Below, one piece after another: positions 1 through 8,651 of a DNA stretch of 64,000 bases. The notes beneath the pieces were generated by a model. It was given only the letters and a program-made list of their open reading frames with translations. It was not told the origin of the DNA and did not search any database. The first letter of the stretch is position 1. Each line of letters opens with the position of its first letter. The DNA comes from Vibrio nereis NBRC 15637 (GTDB taxonomy: Bacteria; Pseudomonadota; Gammaproteobacteria; Enterobacterales; Vibrionaceae), in the NCBI RefSeq assembly GCF_001591105.1, contig NZ_BCUD01000002.1:248001-312000 (forward strand), given 5' to 3'. The translations under genes and the position numbers were made by a program.

Positions 1-1
1 G

Positions 2-382
2 GTGAAAAGAAACCAGCGAATTTTGCAAGACAGCTTGTTTAAAAGCTTATTGATTGCGCGTTTAGAATCGATCATTGAGTCAGAAAACAAAGCCGCCAGA
101 GCAGGTAAGTGCTTACTAGTCAGCTATACCCATAATCGCGATGTTGCCAGTCGTCTTTGGGCTGCTCAGCTTTCCCAAAATGGGTGGCATATCACGCTAA
201 TGGACGATGTCGAAGATGTCTCTGGTTTGAACGATTTGGACTTGTCAGCCATTTATAACTCGGTTGCCTTCTACAGCCCTAAACCGGTCACTGAAGCTCA
301 GAAATTGGCCATTGAGCAATTGACTGAATCCTATTCAGGTCAGGTCACCCTTTCTGAGGTGCTTGAGCTTACGAGGAGCTAA
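2..382 (+). CDS. MerR-family light/B12-type regulator, C-terminal part (truncated by window edge)
   Basis: The frame is open to the left edge, so this is probably the 3' part of a longer gene; the GTG at position 2 is only the first possible start in view. About 126 residues are visible. Residues ~35-125 look like the C-terminal ligand-binding half of MerR-type regulators related to LitR/CarH: they run LLVSYTHNRDVASRLWAAQL, then a Gly-Trp stretch and a DDVEDVSGL stretch, the layout of a B12-binding-like Rossmann fold. No DNA-binding HTH is visible. The stop is 2 bases before the photolyase start, whose ribosome site (CGAGGAGC) lies inside this gene's end, so the two are co-transcribed. Regulators of this class often sit beside photolyase genes, which supports a light-response role. 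The family call is inference; the truncation by the window is certain. Confidence 0.55.
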   Translation: MKRNQRILQDSLFKSLLIARLESIIESENKAARAGKCLLVSYTHNRDVASRLWAAQLSQNGWHITLMDDVEDVSGLNDLDLSAIYNSVAFYSPKPVTEAQKLAIEQLTESYSGQVTLSEVLELTRS

Positions 383-384
383 TA

Positions 385-1812
385 ATGAATATTGTATGGC
401 TGCGACGTGACTTACGCGTCGATGATAACAGCGCGTTACTTGAAGCTGCCAAAGGCAATAATCCAGTGGTGGCTGTGTATATTGCCACTCCTCTAACTTG
501 GCAAGAACATGATCTGGCGCCGATTCAGGCCGATTTCATTTACCGCCGTTTGTTTGAGCTGCAAAAAGATCTCGCGGCTTTACATATTCCTCTGCTTTAT
601 TTCGAAGTGGATACGTTTACAGAGAGCGCCGATAAAGTGGTCGAATTGGCGCAAGCGCTTAAATCTGAAGGCGTATTTATTAACAAAGAGTACGAGCTGA
701 ATGAAACCCGGCGCGACGATTATTTGGATCGACGTTTAAACTCGCTAGATAAAACGCTGCACCGATTTGACGACAAATGCATTTTCCCACCAGGAAGCGT
801 GGTCAATAAGCAAGGCGCGTATTTCAAAGTGTTTACGCCGTTTAAAAAGGCGTATCTCAGCAAGTTGTCGCAATTTCCTGTTCACCCAAAAAAAGCAGCC
901 CAGCTAGCGTGTAAAGCGGATCTAGGCGAGTATGAAGGCCACGTGCTTACCGCCGACAGTCCGTTCAGTTACCCGCGTGTTTCGAGTGAACGTTATCCAG
1001 TCGAAACAAAAGCCATTTACGATAGGCTCAGAGCGTTTAACGATGAAATGGTTGAACGCTACAAAGAGGAACGAGACTTTCCTGCGGTAGATGGTACAAG
1101 TGGTCTGTCGCCTTATCTTACGATCGGTGCACTATCGGTAAGGCAGTGCATGGCGAGAGTTCTGTATCAGCAGTCATTACCATTGAGTTTAGGTCGGGAA
1201 ACTTGGCAAAGTGAACTGATTTGGCGAGAGTTTTATCAGCATCTCACTTACTTTGAACCCAAGTTGAGCATGGGGAAAAGCTTTCTGCCTTGGGGCCAGG
1301 CGCTGGTTTGGCAAGGCGATGAGAAGCGAATCAAAGCTTGGAAAGAAGGGAAGACAGGCTACCCTATTGTCGATGCCGCGATGAAGCAGTTGAATCAAAC
1401 GGGTTGGATGCACAATCGTTTGAGAATGATTGTTGCCAGCTTCTTGATTAAAGATCTGCAAGTCGATTGGCGGGTTGGTGAGGCCTACTTTATGAGTAAG
1501 TTGATCGATGGAGACTACGCATCCAATAATGGTGGCTGGCAGTGGTGTGCATCAACCGGTTGCGATGGTCAGCCTTACTTTCGGATCTTCAATCCTACGA
1601 CACAAGGGGAGCGGTTTGATCCTAAGGGGGACTTTGTTCGATATTGGATTCCAGAGCTAGCCTCGGTTCCAGATAAGCACATTCATCAGCCTTGGAAATA
1701 TAGTAATGTCAACGCGTTGTCATATTCAGCGCCAATTGTTGATCATAAGGCGCAAAGAGAGATAACCTTGGCAAATTACAAAAATGCTAAGGACGCTATG
1801 AATGCTTCGTAA
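385..1812 (+). CDS. phrB: Class I deoxyribodipyrimidine photolyase
   Basis: Repairs cyclobutane pyrimidine dimers in UV-damaged DNA using light, FADH- and an antenna cofactor. The 475 residues match the usual class I length. The N-terminus (MNIVWLRRDLRVDDN) is the classic start of the antenna-binding Rossmann domain, about residues 1-135. The FAD-binding helical domain fills the second half, with WREFYQHL near 280, GWMHNRLRM near 340 and DGDYASNNGGWQW near 374; the last two line the FAD and DNA-lesion pocket. The start is fixed by GAGGAG 8 bases upstream. The gene follows a putative light-responsive MerR-like regulator by 2 bases, and its end overlaps the next gene (L,D-transpeptidase) by 11 bases, so the three probably form one transcript. 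A cryptochrome-type function cannot be excluded from sequence alone, but the DNA-repair residues are kept. Confidence 0.93.
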   Translation: MNIVWLRRDLRVDDNSALLEAAKGNNPVVAVYIATPLTWQEHDLAPIQADFIYRRLFELQKDLAALHIPLLYFEVDTFTESADKVVELAQALKSEGVFINKEYELNETRRDDYLDRRLNSLDKTLHRFDDKCIFPPGSVVNKQGAYFKVFTPFKKAYLSKLSQFPVHPKKAAQLACKADLGEYEGHVLTADSPFSYPRVSSERYPVETKAIYDRLRAFNDEMVERYKEERDFPAVDGTSGLSPYLTIGALSVRQCMARVLYQQSLPLSLGRETWQSELIWREFYQHLTYFEPKLSMGKSFLPWGQALVWQGDEKRIKAWKEGKTGYPIVDAAMKQLNQTGWMHNRLRMIVASFLIKDLQVDWRVGEAYFMSKLIDGDYASNNGGWQWCASTGCDGQPYFRIFNPTTQGERFDPKGDFVRYWIPELASVPDKHIHQPWKYSNVNALSYSAPIVDHKAQREITLANYKNAKDAMNAS

Positions 1813-2701
1813 ACTCATTGCTCTCGGCTGCTTGGTAACTTGCAATGTGTTTGCTGCGAGTTACCAACTACCGCCGGAAGGCAGCAATATTGTTGGGCGC
1901 ATACAGTACCATAAGGTGGTTCAGGGCGAGACCATCGCAGAAATTGCCAAACAGTATGATGTGGGTTTTCTCGCTTTAATGGCCGCGAATAAAGGGGTTG
2001 ATCCGTTTTTGCCTGAAGCGGATTACATGTTAACCATTCCTACAGAAATCATCTTGCCGAATGTTGAGCGAGAAGGCGTGGTGATCAATCTCGCTGAGTT
2101 ACGCCTCTACTACTTTCCGAAAGATGCCGATGTAGTTCATATATTCCCTGTTGGTATTGGCCGTATCGGTCGAGATACGCCGATTATGGAAACCTCCATC
2201 AGCCAAAAGCGACCTAACCCTACCTGGACACCACCTGTATCAATACGCAGGGAATACTTAGCCAAAGGCATCGAGTTACCTGCCGTGGTTCCTGCCGGGC
2301 CAGATAACCCGCTGGGTGAATTTGCACTTCGCTTGGCTTACGGTAATGGCGAGTATCTTATCCATGGTACCAACAAAGATTTCGGGATTGGTTTGCGAGT
2401 GAGCGCTGGCTGCATTCGCATGGAGCCGAAAGACATTGAGTGGTTGTTTCCCAACGTAAATCGCGGTGACAAAGTTCAAGTTATTGATGAACCCATCAAA
2501 GTGACACTTGAACCGGATCGAAGTGTGTTTATTGAAGCTCATGAGCCGTTAACAAGAAGTGATGGTACCAAGAAAGAGCTGACTGTTCCGCTGGAGTTGA
2601 GCTGGTGGCTGGATGAATTTGGTTATTCGGATTCTAAGGTGAAGGCTGCGATAGCCGCGCAAAATGGTTTGCCAGTTGAAGTCGTCGGACCCAAGTGGTG
2701 A
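1802..2701 (+). CDS. L,D-transpeptidase (ErfK/YbiS/YcfS family) with LysM domain
   Basis: Periplasmic enzyme that uses an active-site cysteine to make L,D bonds on murein stem peptides: 3-3 crosslinks or attachment of Lpp through its C-terminal lysine. 299 residues: signal peptide about 1-18; LysM-like domain about 36-82 (KVVQGETIAEIAKQYDV); YkuD catalytic domain about 93-225 with His188-Gly-Thr and SAGCIRM, where Cys204 is the nucleophile. The C-terminal tail of about 75 residues is typical of the ErfK/YbiS group that anchors Braun lipoprotein. It overlaps the photolyase end by 11 bases and converges on an Lpp-like lipoprotein gene ending in lysine, its likely substrate; the two share a terminator. 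Family and active site are clear. The reaction type (anchoring rather than crosslinking) is inferred from similarity and neighbourhood. Confidence 0.9.
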   Translation: MLRKLIALGCLVTCNVFAASYQLPPEGSNIVGRIQYHKVVQGETIAEIAKQYDVGFLALMAANKGVDPFLPEADYMLTIPTEIILPNVEREGVVINLAELRLYYFPKDADVVHIFPVGIGRIGRDTPIMETSISQKRPNPTWTPPVSIRREYLAKGIELPAVVPAGPDNPLGEFALRLAYGNGEYLIHGTNKDFGIGLRVSAGCIRMEPKDIEWLFPNVNRGDKVQVIDEPIKVTLEPDRSVFIEAHEPLTRSDGTKKELTVPLELSWWLDEFGYSDSKVKAAIAAQNGLPVEVVGPKW

Positions 2702-2724
2702 TACGATTCATAAGAATAGCGATA

Positions 2725-2760
2725 AAAAGAAAGGGCCTGCAATTGCAGGCCCTTTCTTTT
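2725..2760. terminator. Bidirectional intrinsic terminator between L,D-transpeptidase and lpp
   Basis: A perfect 36-base palindrome with 18-base arms. The core is AGGGCCTGCAA/TTGCAGGCCCT, flanked by A-rich bases on the left and TTTCTTTT on the right, so it gives a GC stem and a U-rich tail on both strands. It ends both convergent genes. Confidence 0.9.
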
Positions 2761-2772
2761 AGAAAGACATAA

Positions 2773-3021
2773 TTACTTAGTGTAAGACTGAGCAATGTTG
2801 TCGATGCGCTCGTTTGCGCGTGCTGCTTCTTCTTGAGCTGACATCGCTGCGTCTGTAGAACGACGAACGTCAGATTGTAGAGATTGCACGTCTTGGCTTA
2901 GCTGGCTAACTTGGTTGCTCAGTTCGTCCATTTTTGCTGTTGTTGCTTCGTCTGGACCAGATGCACAACCAGCTAGTAGAAGTACAGATGACGTTGCAGC
3001 TGCGATCAACATTTTGTTCAT
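2773..3021 (-). CDS. lpp: Lpp-type major outer-membrane lipoprotein (Braun lipoprotein)
   Basis: Small alpha-helical lipoprotein linking the outer membrane to peptidoglycan. 82 residues, close to E. coli Lpp (78). A lipobox LLAGC puts the lipidated Cys at residue 19, followed by a Ser-rich start of the mature protein. The rest is a heptad-patterned coiled coil (MDELSNQVSQLSQDVQSLQ) with no Pro or aromatic residue until the end. The C-terminus is SYTK: the last residue is Lys, as in Lpp (YRK), where it is the attachment point to diaminopimelate. Ribosome site CAAGGAGTTCG lies just upstream of the ATG. A convergent L,D-transpeptidase gene next door is the expected attaching enzyme. The upstream region is AT-rich, consistent with a strong promoter. 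That it is the main rather than an accessory Lpp copy is inference. Confidence 0.88.
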   Translation of the reverse strand: MNKMLIAAATSSVLLLAGCASGPDEATTAKMDELSNQVSQLSQDVQSLQSDVRRSTDAAMSAQEEAARANERIDNIAQSYTK

Positions 3022-3371
3022 AATCGAACTCCTTGATTTGGGTAAGTATCAATTGTGCTTAACGTGGTTCTATACATTATGATCGTATAGTAACTCGTTC
3101 AGTGTAGTTGCTAATTTACTTTACCAAAAGGTCAACAAAGTCAAAAAAACCCAAGAATTTAGGTAATTATCTAATTAATTGAGCAATGTCTCACAGGAGA
3201 GAATCTAAATTGCAAGCATCAGTGCTGAAAAAACTCGGCTTAAAAATGAGAACAAGCATTATTTTCTGTGATCACTATCCACTTTGGGCAAATATGGGTA
3301 TCATACGCTGTTAATTAAATTTTCATGTCCTGAATGGCGAATAGTGGCCTTTTGGGGACGGTGTAATAAAG
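3022..3371. other. Intergenic region: divergent promoters of lpp and the DEAD-box helicase
   Basis: 350 bases without an assigned gene between two divergent genes. It holds an inverted repeat CTATAC-N9-GTATAG at 3070-3090 on the lpp side and AT-rich promoter-like sequence. On the plus strand, AGGAGA at 3195-3200 precedes a TTG that opens a 34-codon frame (3210-3314), a possible leader peptide. No RNA gene is recognisable. The long leader would suit the helicase, since cold-induced helicase genes often have one, but nothing here proves that. Confidence 0.4.
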
Positions 3372-4715
3372 ATGGAGAATACCTTGCACTTCAAAGATTT
3401 AGGCTTAGACAATCGCTTACTAAAGAACCTAAAGCACTTCGACTTTAAAAAAGCGACAGAGATCCAACAAAAAGCAATCCCAGTTGTGATTGCTGGTAAA
3501 GATCTGTTGGCGTCATCAAAGACAGGTTCTGGTAAAACGCTAGCTTTTGTTCTACCTATGTTACATAAGTCGCTAAAGAACAAGGCATTCTCTGCAAAAG
3601 ATCCACGAGCATTGATTCTTGCACCAACTCGCGAGCTTGCAAAACAGGTGTATGGTGAGCTTCGCACGATGCTTGGTGGTTTATCATACGACGCAACCTT
3701 GATCGTCGGTGGTGAGAACTTCAATGATCAGGTTAAAGCTCTGCGTCGTTACCCTAAATTTATTGTGGCAACTCCAGGCCGTTTAGCGGATCACTTGGAG
3801 CATCGCTCAATGTTTCTCGATGGTCTAGAAACTCTGATTTTGGACGAAGCAGACCGTATGTTAGATCTGGGTTTTGCGCCTGAACTTCGTCGTATTCATA
3901 AAGCGGCAAAACACCGTCGTCGACAAACGCTGATGTTCTCGGCAACGCTGGATCACGCAGAAGTTAATGACATTGCGTTTGAAATGCTCGATGCGCCTAA
4001 GCGTATTGCGGTTGGTGTATCTAATGAAGAACACAAAGACATTACCCAGAAGTTTTACTTGTGTGACCACCTAGATCATAAAGAAGCGATTCTGGACCGT
4101 GTGTTAGATGAGGCCGATTACAAGCAGCTGATCATTTTCACGGCGACTCGTGCTGATACCGATCGCTTAACGGAAAAATTAAACGAGCGTAAACTGAAAG
4201 CCATCGCACTGAGTGGCAACCTCAACCAGACACAGCGCAACACCATCATGAGTCAGTTTGAGCGTGGGGTATTTAAGATCCTCGTGACAACAGACGTTGC
4301 TTCGCGCGGTTTAGATATTGCCAACGTCACTCATGTTATCAACTTCGATATGCCAAAACATACTGAAGAATACGTTCACCGTGTTGGTCGAACGGGCCGT
4401 GCTGGTAATAAAGGTGATGCGGTTTCGCTGGTTGGTCCTAAAGACTGGGATAGTTTTAAACGTGTCGAAGCCTACTTGCAGCAAGATCTTGCTTTCTCTG
4501 AACTTGAAGGTTTGAAAGGCAAATTCAAAGGCTTGAAACCACGTAAACCTGATTTTCGTGGTAAGTCTAAGACAACAAAAACCGCTAAACCACAGGCGAA
4601 GAAAGTGGCGAAGAAACCAGTCAAACGCGATAAAGCCTTCTATCAGAATGTGGCTGTGGGTGACTCGGTCTTTATTCCGAAGAAAAAAGTCGCGCCGAAA
4701 GCTGACGATGAGTAG
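3372..4715 (+). CDS. DEAD-box ATP-dependent RNA helicase
   Basis: Unwinds RNA duplexes in ribosome assembly, RNA decay or cold adaptation. 447 residues with the full motif set in order: Q-motif (FDFKKATEIQQKAIP), Walker A SSKTGSGKT near 50, PTRELAKQ, TPGRLADH, DEAD near 158 (LDEADRMLDLGF), SAT (MFSATLD), then helicase-C motifs TDVASRGLDI and HRVGRTGRAG. The C-terminal ~70 residues are Lys/Ala/Pro-rich and disordered-looking, an RNA-binding tail of the RhlE/SrmB kind. It is preceded by a long leader and followed by a hairpin terminator shared with the convergent chemoreceptor gene. Which helicase subfamily it belongs to (RhlE-like or SrmB-like) cannot be decided here, so no symbol is given. 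Confidence 0.93.
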   Translation: MENTLHFKDLGLDNRLLKNLKHFDFKKATEIQQKAIPVVIAGKDLLASSKTGSGKTLAFVLPMLHKSLKNKAFSAKDPRALILAPTRELAKQVYGELRTMLGGLSYDATLIVGGENFNDQVKALRRYPKFIVATPGRLADHLEHRSMFLDGLETLILDEADRMLDLGFAPELRRIHKAAKHRRRQTLMFSATLDHAEVNDIAFEMLDAPKRIAVGVSNEEHKDITQKFYLCDHLDHKEAILDRVLDEADYKQLIIFTATRADTDRLTEKLNERKLKAIALSGNLNQTQRNTIMSQFERGVFKILVTTDVASRGLDIANVTHVINFDMPKHTEEYVHRVGRTGRAGNKGDAVSLVGPKDWDSFKRVEAYLQQDLAFSELEGLKGKFKGLKPRKPDFRGKSKTTKTAKPQAKKVAKKPVKRDKAFYQNVAVGDSVFIPKKKVAPKADDE

Positions 4716-4722
4716 AAACATT

Positions 4723-4747
4723 AAGGGGTTGCATTGCGCAACCCCTT
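4723..4747. terminator. Hairpin terminator between helicase and chemoreceptor genes
   Basis: Stem AAGGGGTTGC / GCAACCCCTT with loop ATTGC, lying between the two convergent stop codons. The U-tail is short (TTGTT) on the plus strand; it probably serves both genes. Confidence 0.75.
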
Positions 4748-4753
4748 GTTCAT

Positions 4754-6397
4754 TTACACTTTAAAAAATCCTAATTGCTGTTTTTGGTTCTCTGCCAAAT
4801 TCGACAGTTCATGGCTGGCTGCTGCCGCCTGGGTGATCCCCGTGACATTTTGGCTAACCAGTTCATAAATATTGCTGAGGTTGCTATTTACGTCTGTCGT
4901 CACTTGTCCTTGCTCTTCCGACGCAACAGCCACTTGTGCATTAATGGTGTTAAGTTCAGAGATGGTACCGCTAATGTTGTTTAATGCGTCACTGACACGA
5001 TTCGCCTGTTCTTGATTCTTGGCGAGCATGTCTAAGCTCGCATTCATGCTTTCGTTTGCACTGCCAGAGTGCTGCTGTAGTTCTTCAATAATGGCTTGGA
5101 TTTCCTGTGTAGACTGCTGGGTGCGTGCTGCTAGCATGCGTACTTCATCTGCAACCACAGCAAAACCGCGACCACTTTCTCCAGCGCGAGCCGCTTCAAT
5201 CGCTGCATTGAGCGCGAGAAGGTTGGTTTGTTCGGAGATCCCTTCTATCACTTCTATTACGTTGCCTATTTTCTCTGATTGCGCTTTAAGCAATGTGACA
5301 ACGCCAGCTGCCTCCGTTAGTTTCTGCGCCATCTGCTCACTCGCACGCGTATTTTGTTCAAAAATGCTTAAGCTTTCACGGGCAAGTTCATTGGCTTGAG
5401 TTGAAGCCGAATCAGCTTGGTTTGCGTTTTGCGTTACCTCAGATGCGGTGCTTTCCATTTGGTTGATGGCGGACGCGACTTGCTCGACTTCGTTTCTTTC
5501 TTGATCAGAGTTCGCGCTAGACTGAGTCATCACAGCCGCAAGTTCCGTCGAAGCGGACGCGACGTCAACACTGATACGAACCAGAGAGTCGACGGTTTTA
5601 CGTAACTGATCGATAGTGGTGTTGAAATCTCGGGCCAAGGCGGTAATTTCGTTGTCACCTTCTTCCGCTACTTTAACCTTCAGATTGCCCGCTGCGAGCT
5701 CTTTCATGGCGCTTTGCATGGCTTTGATCGGTTTTACGATGATGCCAGCCAGTCCCCAGCTTATCGCGACAGCCATAACTAGAACCACTATCAGCCCTAA
5801 GATGGTATTGAACATCACTTGCGAGTGGTTTTGCTGGTTTTGGTCTATTTCGATGAGTGCCAGCTCATTGAGCTTGACTGACAACTCGTCGATGGCGTTG
5901 GTCATCGTGTCGCCTTTGTCTCTATACAGTGAGGCAGCTTGGGTATATTGGTTGTCGAAATCTGCGGTGAGTGTGTGAGTTGAGTGCTTTTGAGTCAGTA
6001 GCGGGGCCATGGTGTGAATAGAGTAGTTGACGTAGTCGTTCATCGCGACTCGCAGTGCTTCGACTTCGGCGCTAAGCTCTGGAACTGTGTCCAAGGAGTC
6101 TAATAGCTTAAAGCTGACGGCTTGCTTTTGTTGAAGTGTCTCAGCAAGCTGCTTGACGTCTTCAGCACGAAATAAGCTGTAAATGGCTTTGATGCGCATC
6201 CCGTACGTGTTGTCGATGATTTTGGTGAGATCATCTTTGTGAGTGATCACCCCTTCAGTAGAGAGACTGACCTGATTGAAAACATGTTTCAGGGTAGTGG
6301 TGCTGTAGCTTATCCCTGCGACTAAAAGGAGTAATGTAAATACGACAGGGACAACCACCTGAAGTTTAATCGATAAGCCACTCAATAGTTGGCGCAT
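4754..6397 (-). CDS. Methyl-accepting chemotaxis protein
   Basis: Transmembrane chemoreceptor that controls CheA and flagellar switching. 547 residues: TM1 about 12-32; a periplasmic all-helical (four-helix-bundle type) sensor about 33-190; TM2 about 195-217; HAMP about 218-270; then the MCP signalling coiled coil with the invariant hairpin tip [20 protein letters not shown] near 380-400 and [13 protein letters not shown]-rich methylation helices flank the tip. No C-terminal CheR-binding pentapeptide (NWETF-like) is present; the protein ends FFKV. It lies alone, convergent with the helicase and divergent from pstS. Its ligand cannot be told from sequence; adjacency to the phosphate importer is not evidence of phosphate sensing. 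Confidence 0.93.
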   Translation of the reverse strand: MRQLLSGLSIKLQVVVPVVFTLLLLVAGISYSTTTLKHVFNQVSLSTEGVITHKDDLTKIIDNTYGMRIKAIYSLFRAEDVKQLAETLQQKQAVSFKLLDSLDTVPELSAEVEALRVAMNDYVNYSIHTMAPLLTQKHSTHTLTADFDNQYTQAASLYRDKGDTMTNAIDELSVKLNELALIEIDQNQQNHSQVMFNTILGLIVVLVMAVAISWGLAGIIVKPIKAMQSAMKELAAGNLKVKVAEEGDNEITALARDFNTTIDQLRKTVDSLVRISVDVASASTELAAVMTQSSANSDQERNEVEQVASAINQMESTASEVTQNANQADSASTQANELARESLSIFEQNTRASEQMAQKLTEAAGVVTLLKAQSEKIGNVIEVIEGISEQTNLLALNAAIEAARAGESGRGFAVVADEVRMLAARTQQSTQEIQAIIEELQQHSGSANESMNASLDMLAKNQEQANRVSDALNNISGTISELNTINAQVAVASEEQGQVTTDVNSNLSNIYELVSQNVTGITQAAAASHELSNLAENQKQQLGFFKV

Positions 6398-6665
6398 AGA
6401 GTTTCCTCTTCATAAAAAAGTAATAAATTAAAATTGTTATTATTGTCAATAGAGTGGTTGATTCTAAGTTTTAAGCGGGATAATTCAACGTCGATAAACT
6501 TGGTCTGGCTCGCAATTCTTAAAACTCTTTAAGTTGTAAAAATGTTTATATTTCATTGCCTTATGTTACCTGTTGCGCTGCTTGTCAGTGATGGGAACTG
6601 AAGTGCCATTGTTCGAGGCGTCAACCAATAAGAGGCTAGTTGCGTAAAAAGTAAGTGACGATATG

Positions 6666-6705
6666 TGTCATACAGGCTTCAACTAAGTGAAACACAACTG
6701 TCATA
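6666..6705 (+). promoter_or_regulatory. Putative Pho box array upstream of pstS
   Basis: TGTCATA occurs at 6666-6672 and again at 6699-6705 (as CTGTCATA). The second is the known PhoB half-site core. The two are 33 bases apart, exactly three 11-base steps, the step size of PhoB half-sites. The intermediate steps at 6677 (CTTCAAC) and 6688 (TGAAACA) are weaker matches. Position about 70-100 bases before the pstS start fits PhoB activation. Supported by motif and spacing; binding is inference. Confidence 0.6.
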
Positions 6706-6745
6706 TTCGCCCCCTAAAGTGAGCACCGTTCAAGTGAAACACAAC
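6685..6745 (+). repeat. 14-base direct repeat AAGTGAAACACAAC upstream of pstS
   Basis: Identical copies at 6685-6698 and 6732-6745, 47 bases apart, in the pstS leader/promoter. The first overlaps the last Pho-box-like half-site. It may be a second regulator's site or a duplicated promoter segment. Not known to me as a named motif. Confidence 0.55.
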
Positions 6746-6770
6746 GGCAACAAAGCCAATTAAGGATATT

Positions 6771-7595
6771 GTGATGAAAAAGACAGTTATCGGTGCAATC
6801 GCACTTCTAGGCGCAATGGCAGTGACTCCAGTTTCTGCTAAAGAAACTATCTCTGCAGTGGGCTCTAGCAGCGTAACTCCACTGATGGAAGTTTTCTCTG
6901 AAACATACATGAAGAAGAATTCTGACGTATTTATCGAAGTACAAGGCCCAGGTTCTTCAGCGGGTGTTAAAGCGGCTAAAAACGGTTCGGCAGATCTAGG
7001 TATGTCTTCTCGTAACCTAAAAGAGTCTGAAAAAGAGCCAGCTCTTATCGAAGAAGTAGTAGCACGTGATGGTATCGCTGTTGTTGTTAACCCTAAGAAC
7101 GACCTAAAAGGTCTGACTGCTGACCAAGTGTCTGCAATCTACAAAGGCGAAATCACAAACTGGAAAGACGTTGGTGGTGCAGATAAGCCAATCGTAGCGA
7201 TTACTCGTGATACCGCTTCTGGTACTCGTGGCGCATTTGAAGACATCATGTCTCTAAAAATGAAAATCTCTGGTAAGAAAGTATCGGCTATCTCTCAACG
7301 TGCTCAAGTTGCGAACGGTAACGGCGCTCTGAAAACGATGGTGGCTTCAAACCCATACGCAATCGGCTACATTTCACTAGGTACGGTTGATAACACAGTT
7401 CACGCGCTAGCGATTGACGGTGTAGATGCAAAAGTAGACAACGTTAAAAACGGTTCTTACAAAGTAGCGCGTCCTTTCCTAGTACTTTACAAGAAAGGCC
7501 AACCATCTGCTGAAACTCAAAAATTCCTAGACTGGATGCTAACTGACGAAGCGCAAGCTATCGTTGATAAGAAAGGCTACATCTCAGTTAACTAA
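6771..7595 (+). CDS. pstS: Phosphate ABC transporter substrate-binding protein
   Basis: Periplasmic phosphate-binding protein of the high-affinity Pst importer. 274 residues: cleaved signal peptide about 1-23 (ends PVSA-KE), then the PBP-like fold with AVGSSSVTPLMEVFSE, GPGSSAGVKA and TRDTASGTRGAFED, whose Ser/Thr/Arg side chains and backbone bind phosphate. This is the shorter PstS type seen in Vibrio and Pseudomonas (E. coli PstS is longer). Ribosome site AAGGA precedes the ATG. First gene of pstSCAB; the promoter region carries Pho-box-like half-sites, and a hairpin after the stop would lower read-through to pstC, giving more binding protein than permease. No phoU or phoBR follows in this window. 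Confidence 0.95.
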   Translation: MMKKTVIGAIALLGAMAVTPVSAKETISAVGSSSVTPLMEVFSETYMKKNSDVFIEVQGPGSSAGVKAAKNGSADLGMSSRNLKESEKEPALIEEVVARDGIAVVVNPKNDLKGLTADQVSAIYKGEITNWKDVGGADKPIVAITRDTASGTRGAFEDIMSLKMKISGKKVSAISQRAQVANGNGALKTMVASNPYAIGYISLGTVDNTVHALAIDGVDAKVDNVKNGSYKVARPFLVLYKKGQPSAETQKFLDWMLTDEAQAIVDKKGYISVN

Positions 7596-7616
7596 TTTAT
7601 TTCAAATCCCTTACTT

Positions 7617-7648
7617 GCTCAGCCTGCTTTTGGGCTGAGCCTTTTCTT
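7617..7648 (+). terminator. Hairpin terminator/attenuator between pstS and pstC
   Basis: Stem GCTCAGCC / GGCTGAGC with a short loop, followed by CTTTTCTT, between pstS stop and pstC start on the same strand. Such partial terminators are common after genes for binding proteins and would set the pstS:pstCAB ratio. Confidence 0.7.
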
Positions 7649-7692
7649 AACTTCCTAACGAGTGATGAACTCGGTAGATCGGTAAGAGCCTT

Positions 7693-8631
7693 ATGACCAT
7701 CGCAACAAATAGTGAAAAGCTTATGAATAGTGAAGCTGAAGCAACTCGAGTTTCTAAGCCGCGTTTGCGTACGAAAAAACGAGTGGATTGGAAAGAGCGC
7801 ATCTTCCATGGCTTATTCCTTACTAGTGCAGTAATCGGCATTGTTTCTCTGTCTATTATTGCTTACTTCATTGTCAGAGAATCTATCCCTGCTTTTGCAG
7901 AAGTGGGTGTGAGCGGCATCGTTTTAGGACAAAACTGGCTGCCACCAGCACTGTATGGTGTCGCAACCATGATAGTTGCATCCATTGTATCTACATTTGG
8001 TGCCGTTATTGTCGGTGTGCCTGTGGGCGTGCTGACGGCGATTTTTATCGCTGAGATAGCCCCAAAACGCGTAGCGGATGTGATTCGCCCAGCGGTTGAA
8101 CTACTGGCGGGTATTCCATCGGTGGTGTACGGATTCTTTGGCCTTGTTATCATCGTTCCTCTCATCCAAAACATTTTTGATGTACCTGCGGGTAACACCA
8201 TTTTGGCCGGGATTATTGTTCTGGGTGTGATGATTCTACCAACGGTAATTACCGTATCCGAGACCTCTATCCGTGCTGTCCCTCGTGCTTACAAAGAAGG
8301 TTCTTTGGCACTAGGTGCATCTAAAATCTACACCATCTTTAAGCTGCTCGTACCGGCGGCGCGTTCAGGCATTATGACGGGCGTTATCTTAGGTATTGGC
8401 CGAGCGTTGGGTGAAACCATGGCGATCATCATGGTGATGGGTAACGCACCAGCAATGCCACAAGGTATTCTGGACTCAGCACGAACGCTGACGGCTAACA
8501 TCGCTATTGAGATGTCCTACGCGAGTGGTGTACACGCAAACGCGCTGTACGCAACAGGTGTTGTACTCTTGGTGTTTATTATGATGCTGAACGCGGCATT
8601 ACTTTACCTTAATCGCGAAAAAGCGAAGTAA
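7693..8631 (+). CDS. pstC: Phosphate ABC transporter permease PstC
   Basis: One of the two inner-membrane channel subunits of the Pst importer. 312 residues with a cytoplasmic N-terminus of about 40 residues (basic, TRVSKPRLRTKKR) and six predicted TM segments. The permease coupling (EAA) loop is visible as [24 protein letters not shown], here quoted in part: EGSLALGASK. It lies between pstS and pstA, 20 bases before pstA, in the canonical order. Start ATG at 7693 has a weak GAG site; a second ATG 30 bases in is possible. Confidence 0.94.
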   Translation: MTIATNSEKLMNSEAEATRVSKPRLRTKKRVDWKERIFHGLFLTSAVIGIVSLSIIAYFIVRESIPAFAEVGVSGIVLGQNWLPPALYGVATMIVASIVSTFGAVIVGVPVGVLTAIFIAEIAPKRVADVIRPAVELLAGIPSVVYGFFGLVIIVPLIQNIFDVPAGNTILAGIIVLGVMILPTVITVSETSIRAVPRAYKEGSLALGASKIYTIFKLLVPAARSGIMTGVILGIGRALGETMAIIMVMGNAPAMPQGILDSARTLTANIAIEMSYASGVHANALYATGVVLLVFIMMLNAALLYLNREKAK

Positions 8632-8651
8632 GTAAAGGAAAGGTGACGAAT

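Larger units (their letters stand above)
6398..6770. other. Intergenic region upstream of pstS and the chemoreceptor
   Basis: 373 bases separating divergent genes. The right part holds the pst control sites described separately (Pho-box-like half-sites at 6666-6705 and a 14-base direct repeat at 6685-6698 and 6732-6745). The left part, next to the chemoreceptor start, is AT-rich; I see no gene or structured RNA in it. Confidence 0.4.

Noticed and set aside
4754..6397. Plus-strand open frames antisense to the chemoreceptor (for example 5019-5399).
   Set aside because: They are shadows of a strong MCP coding sequence with conserved motifs; no ribosome site or family match.
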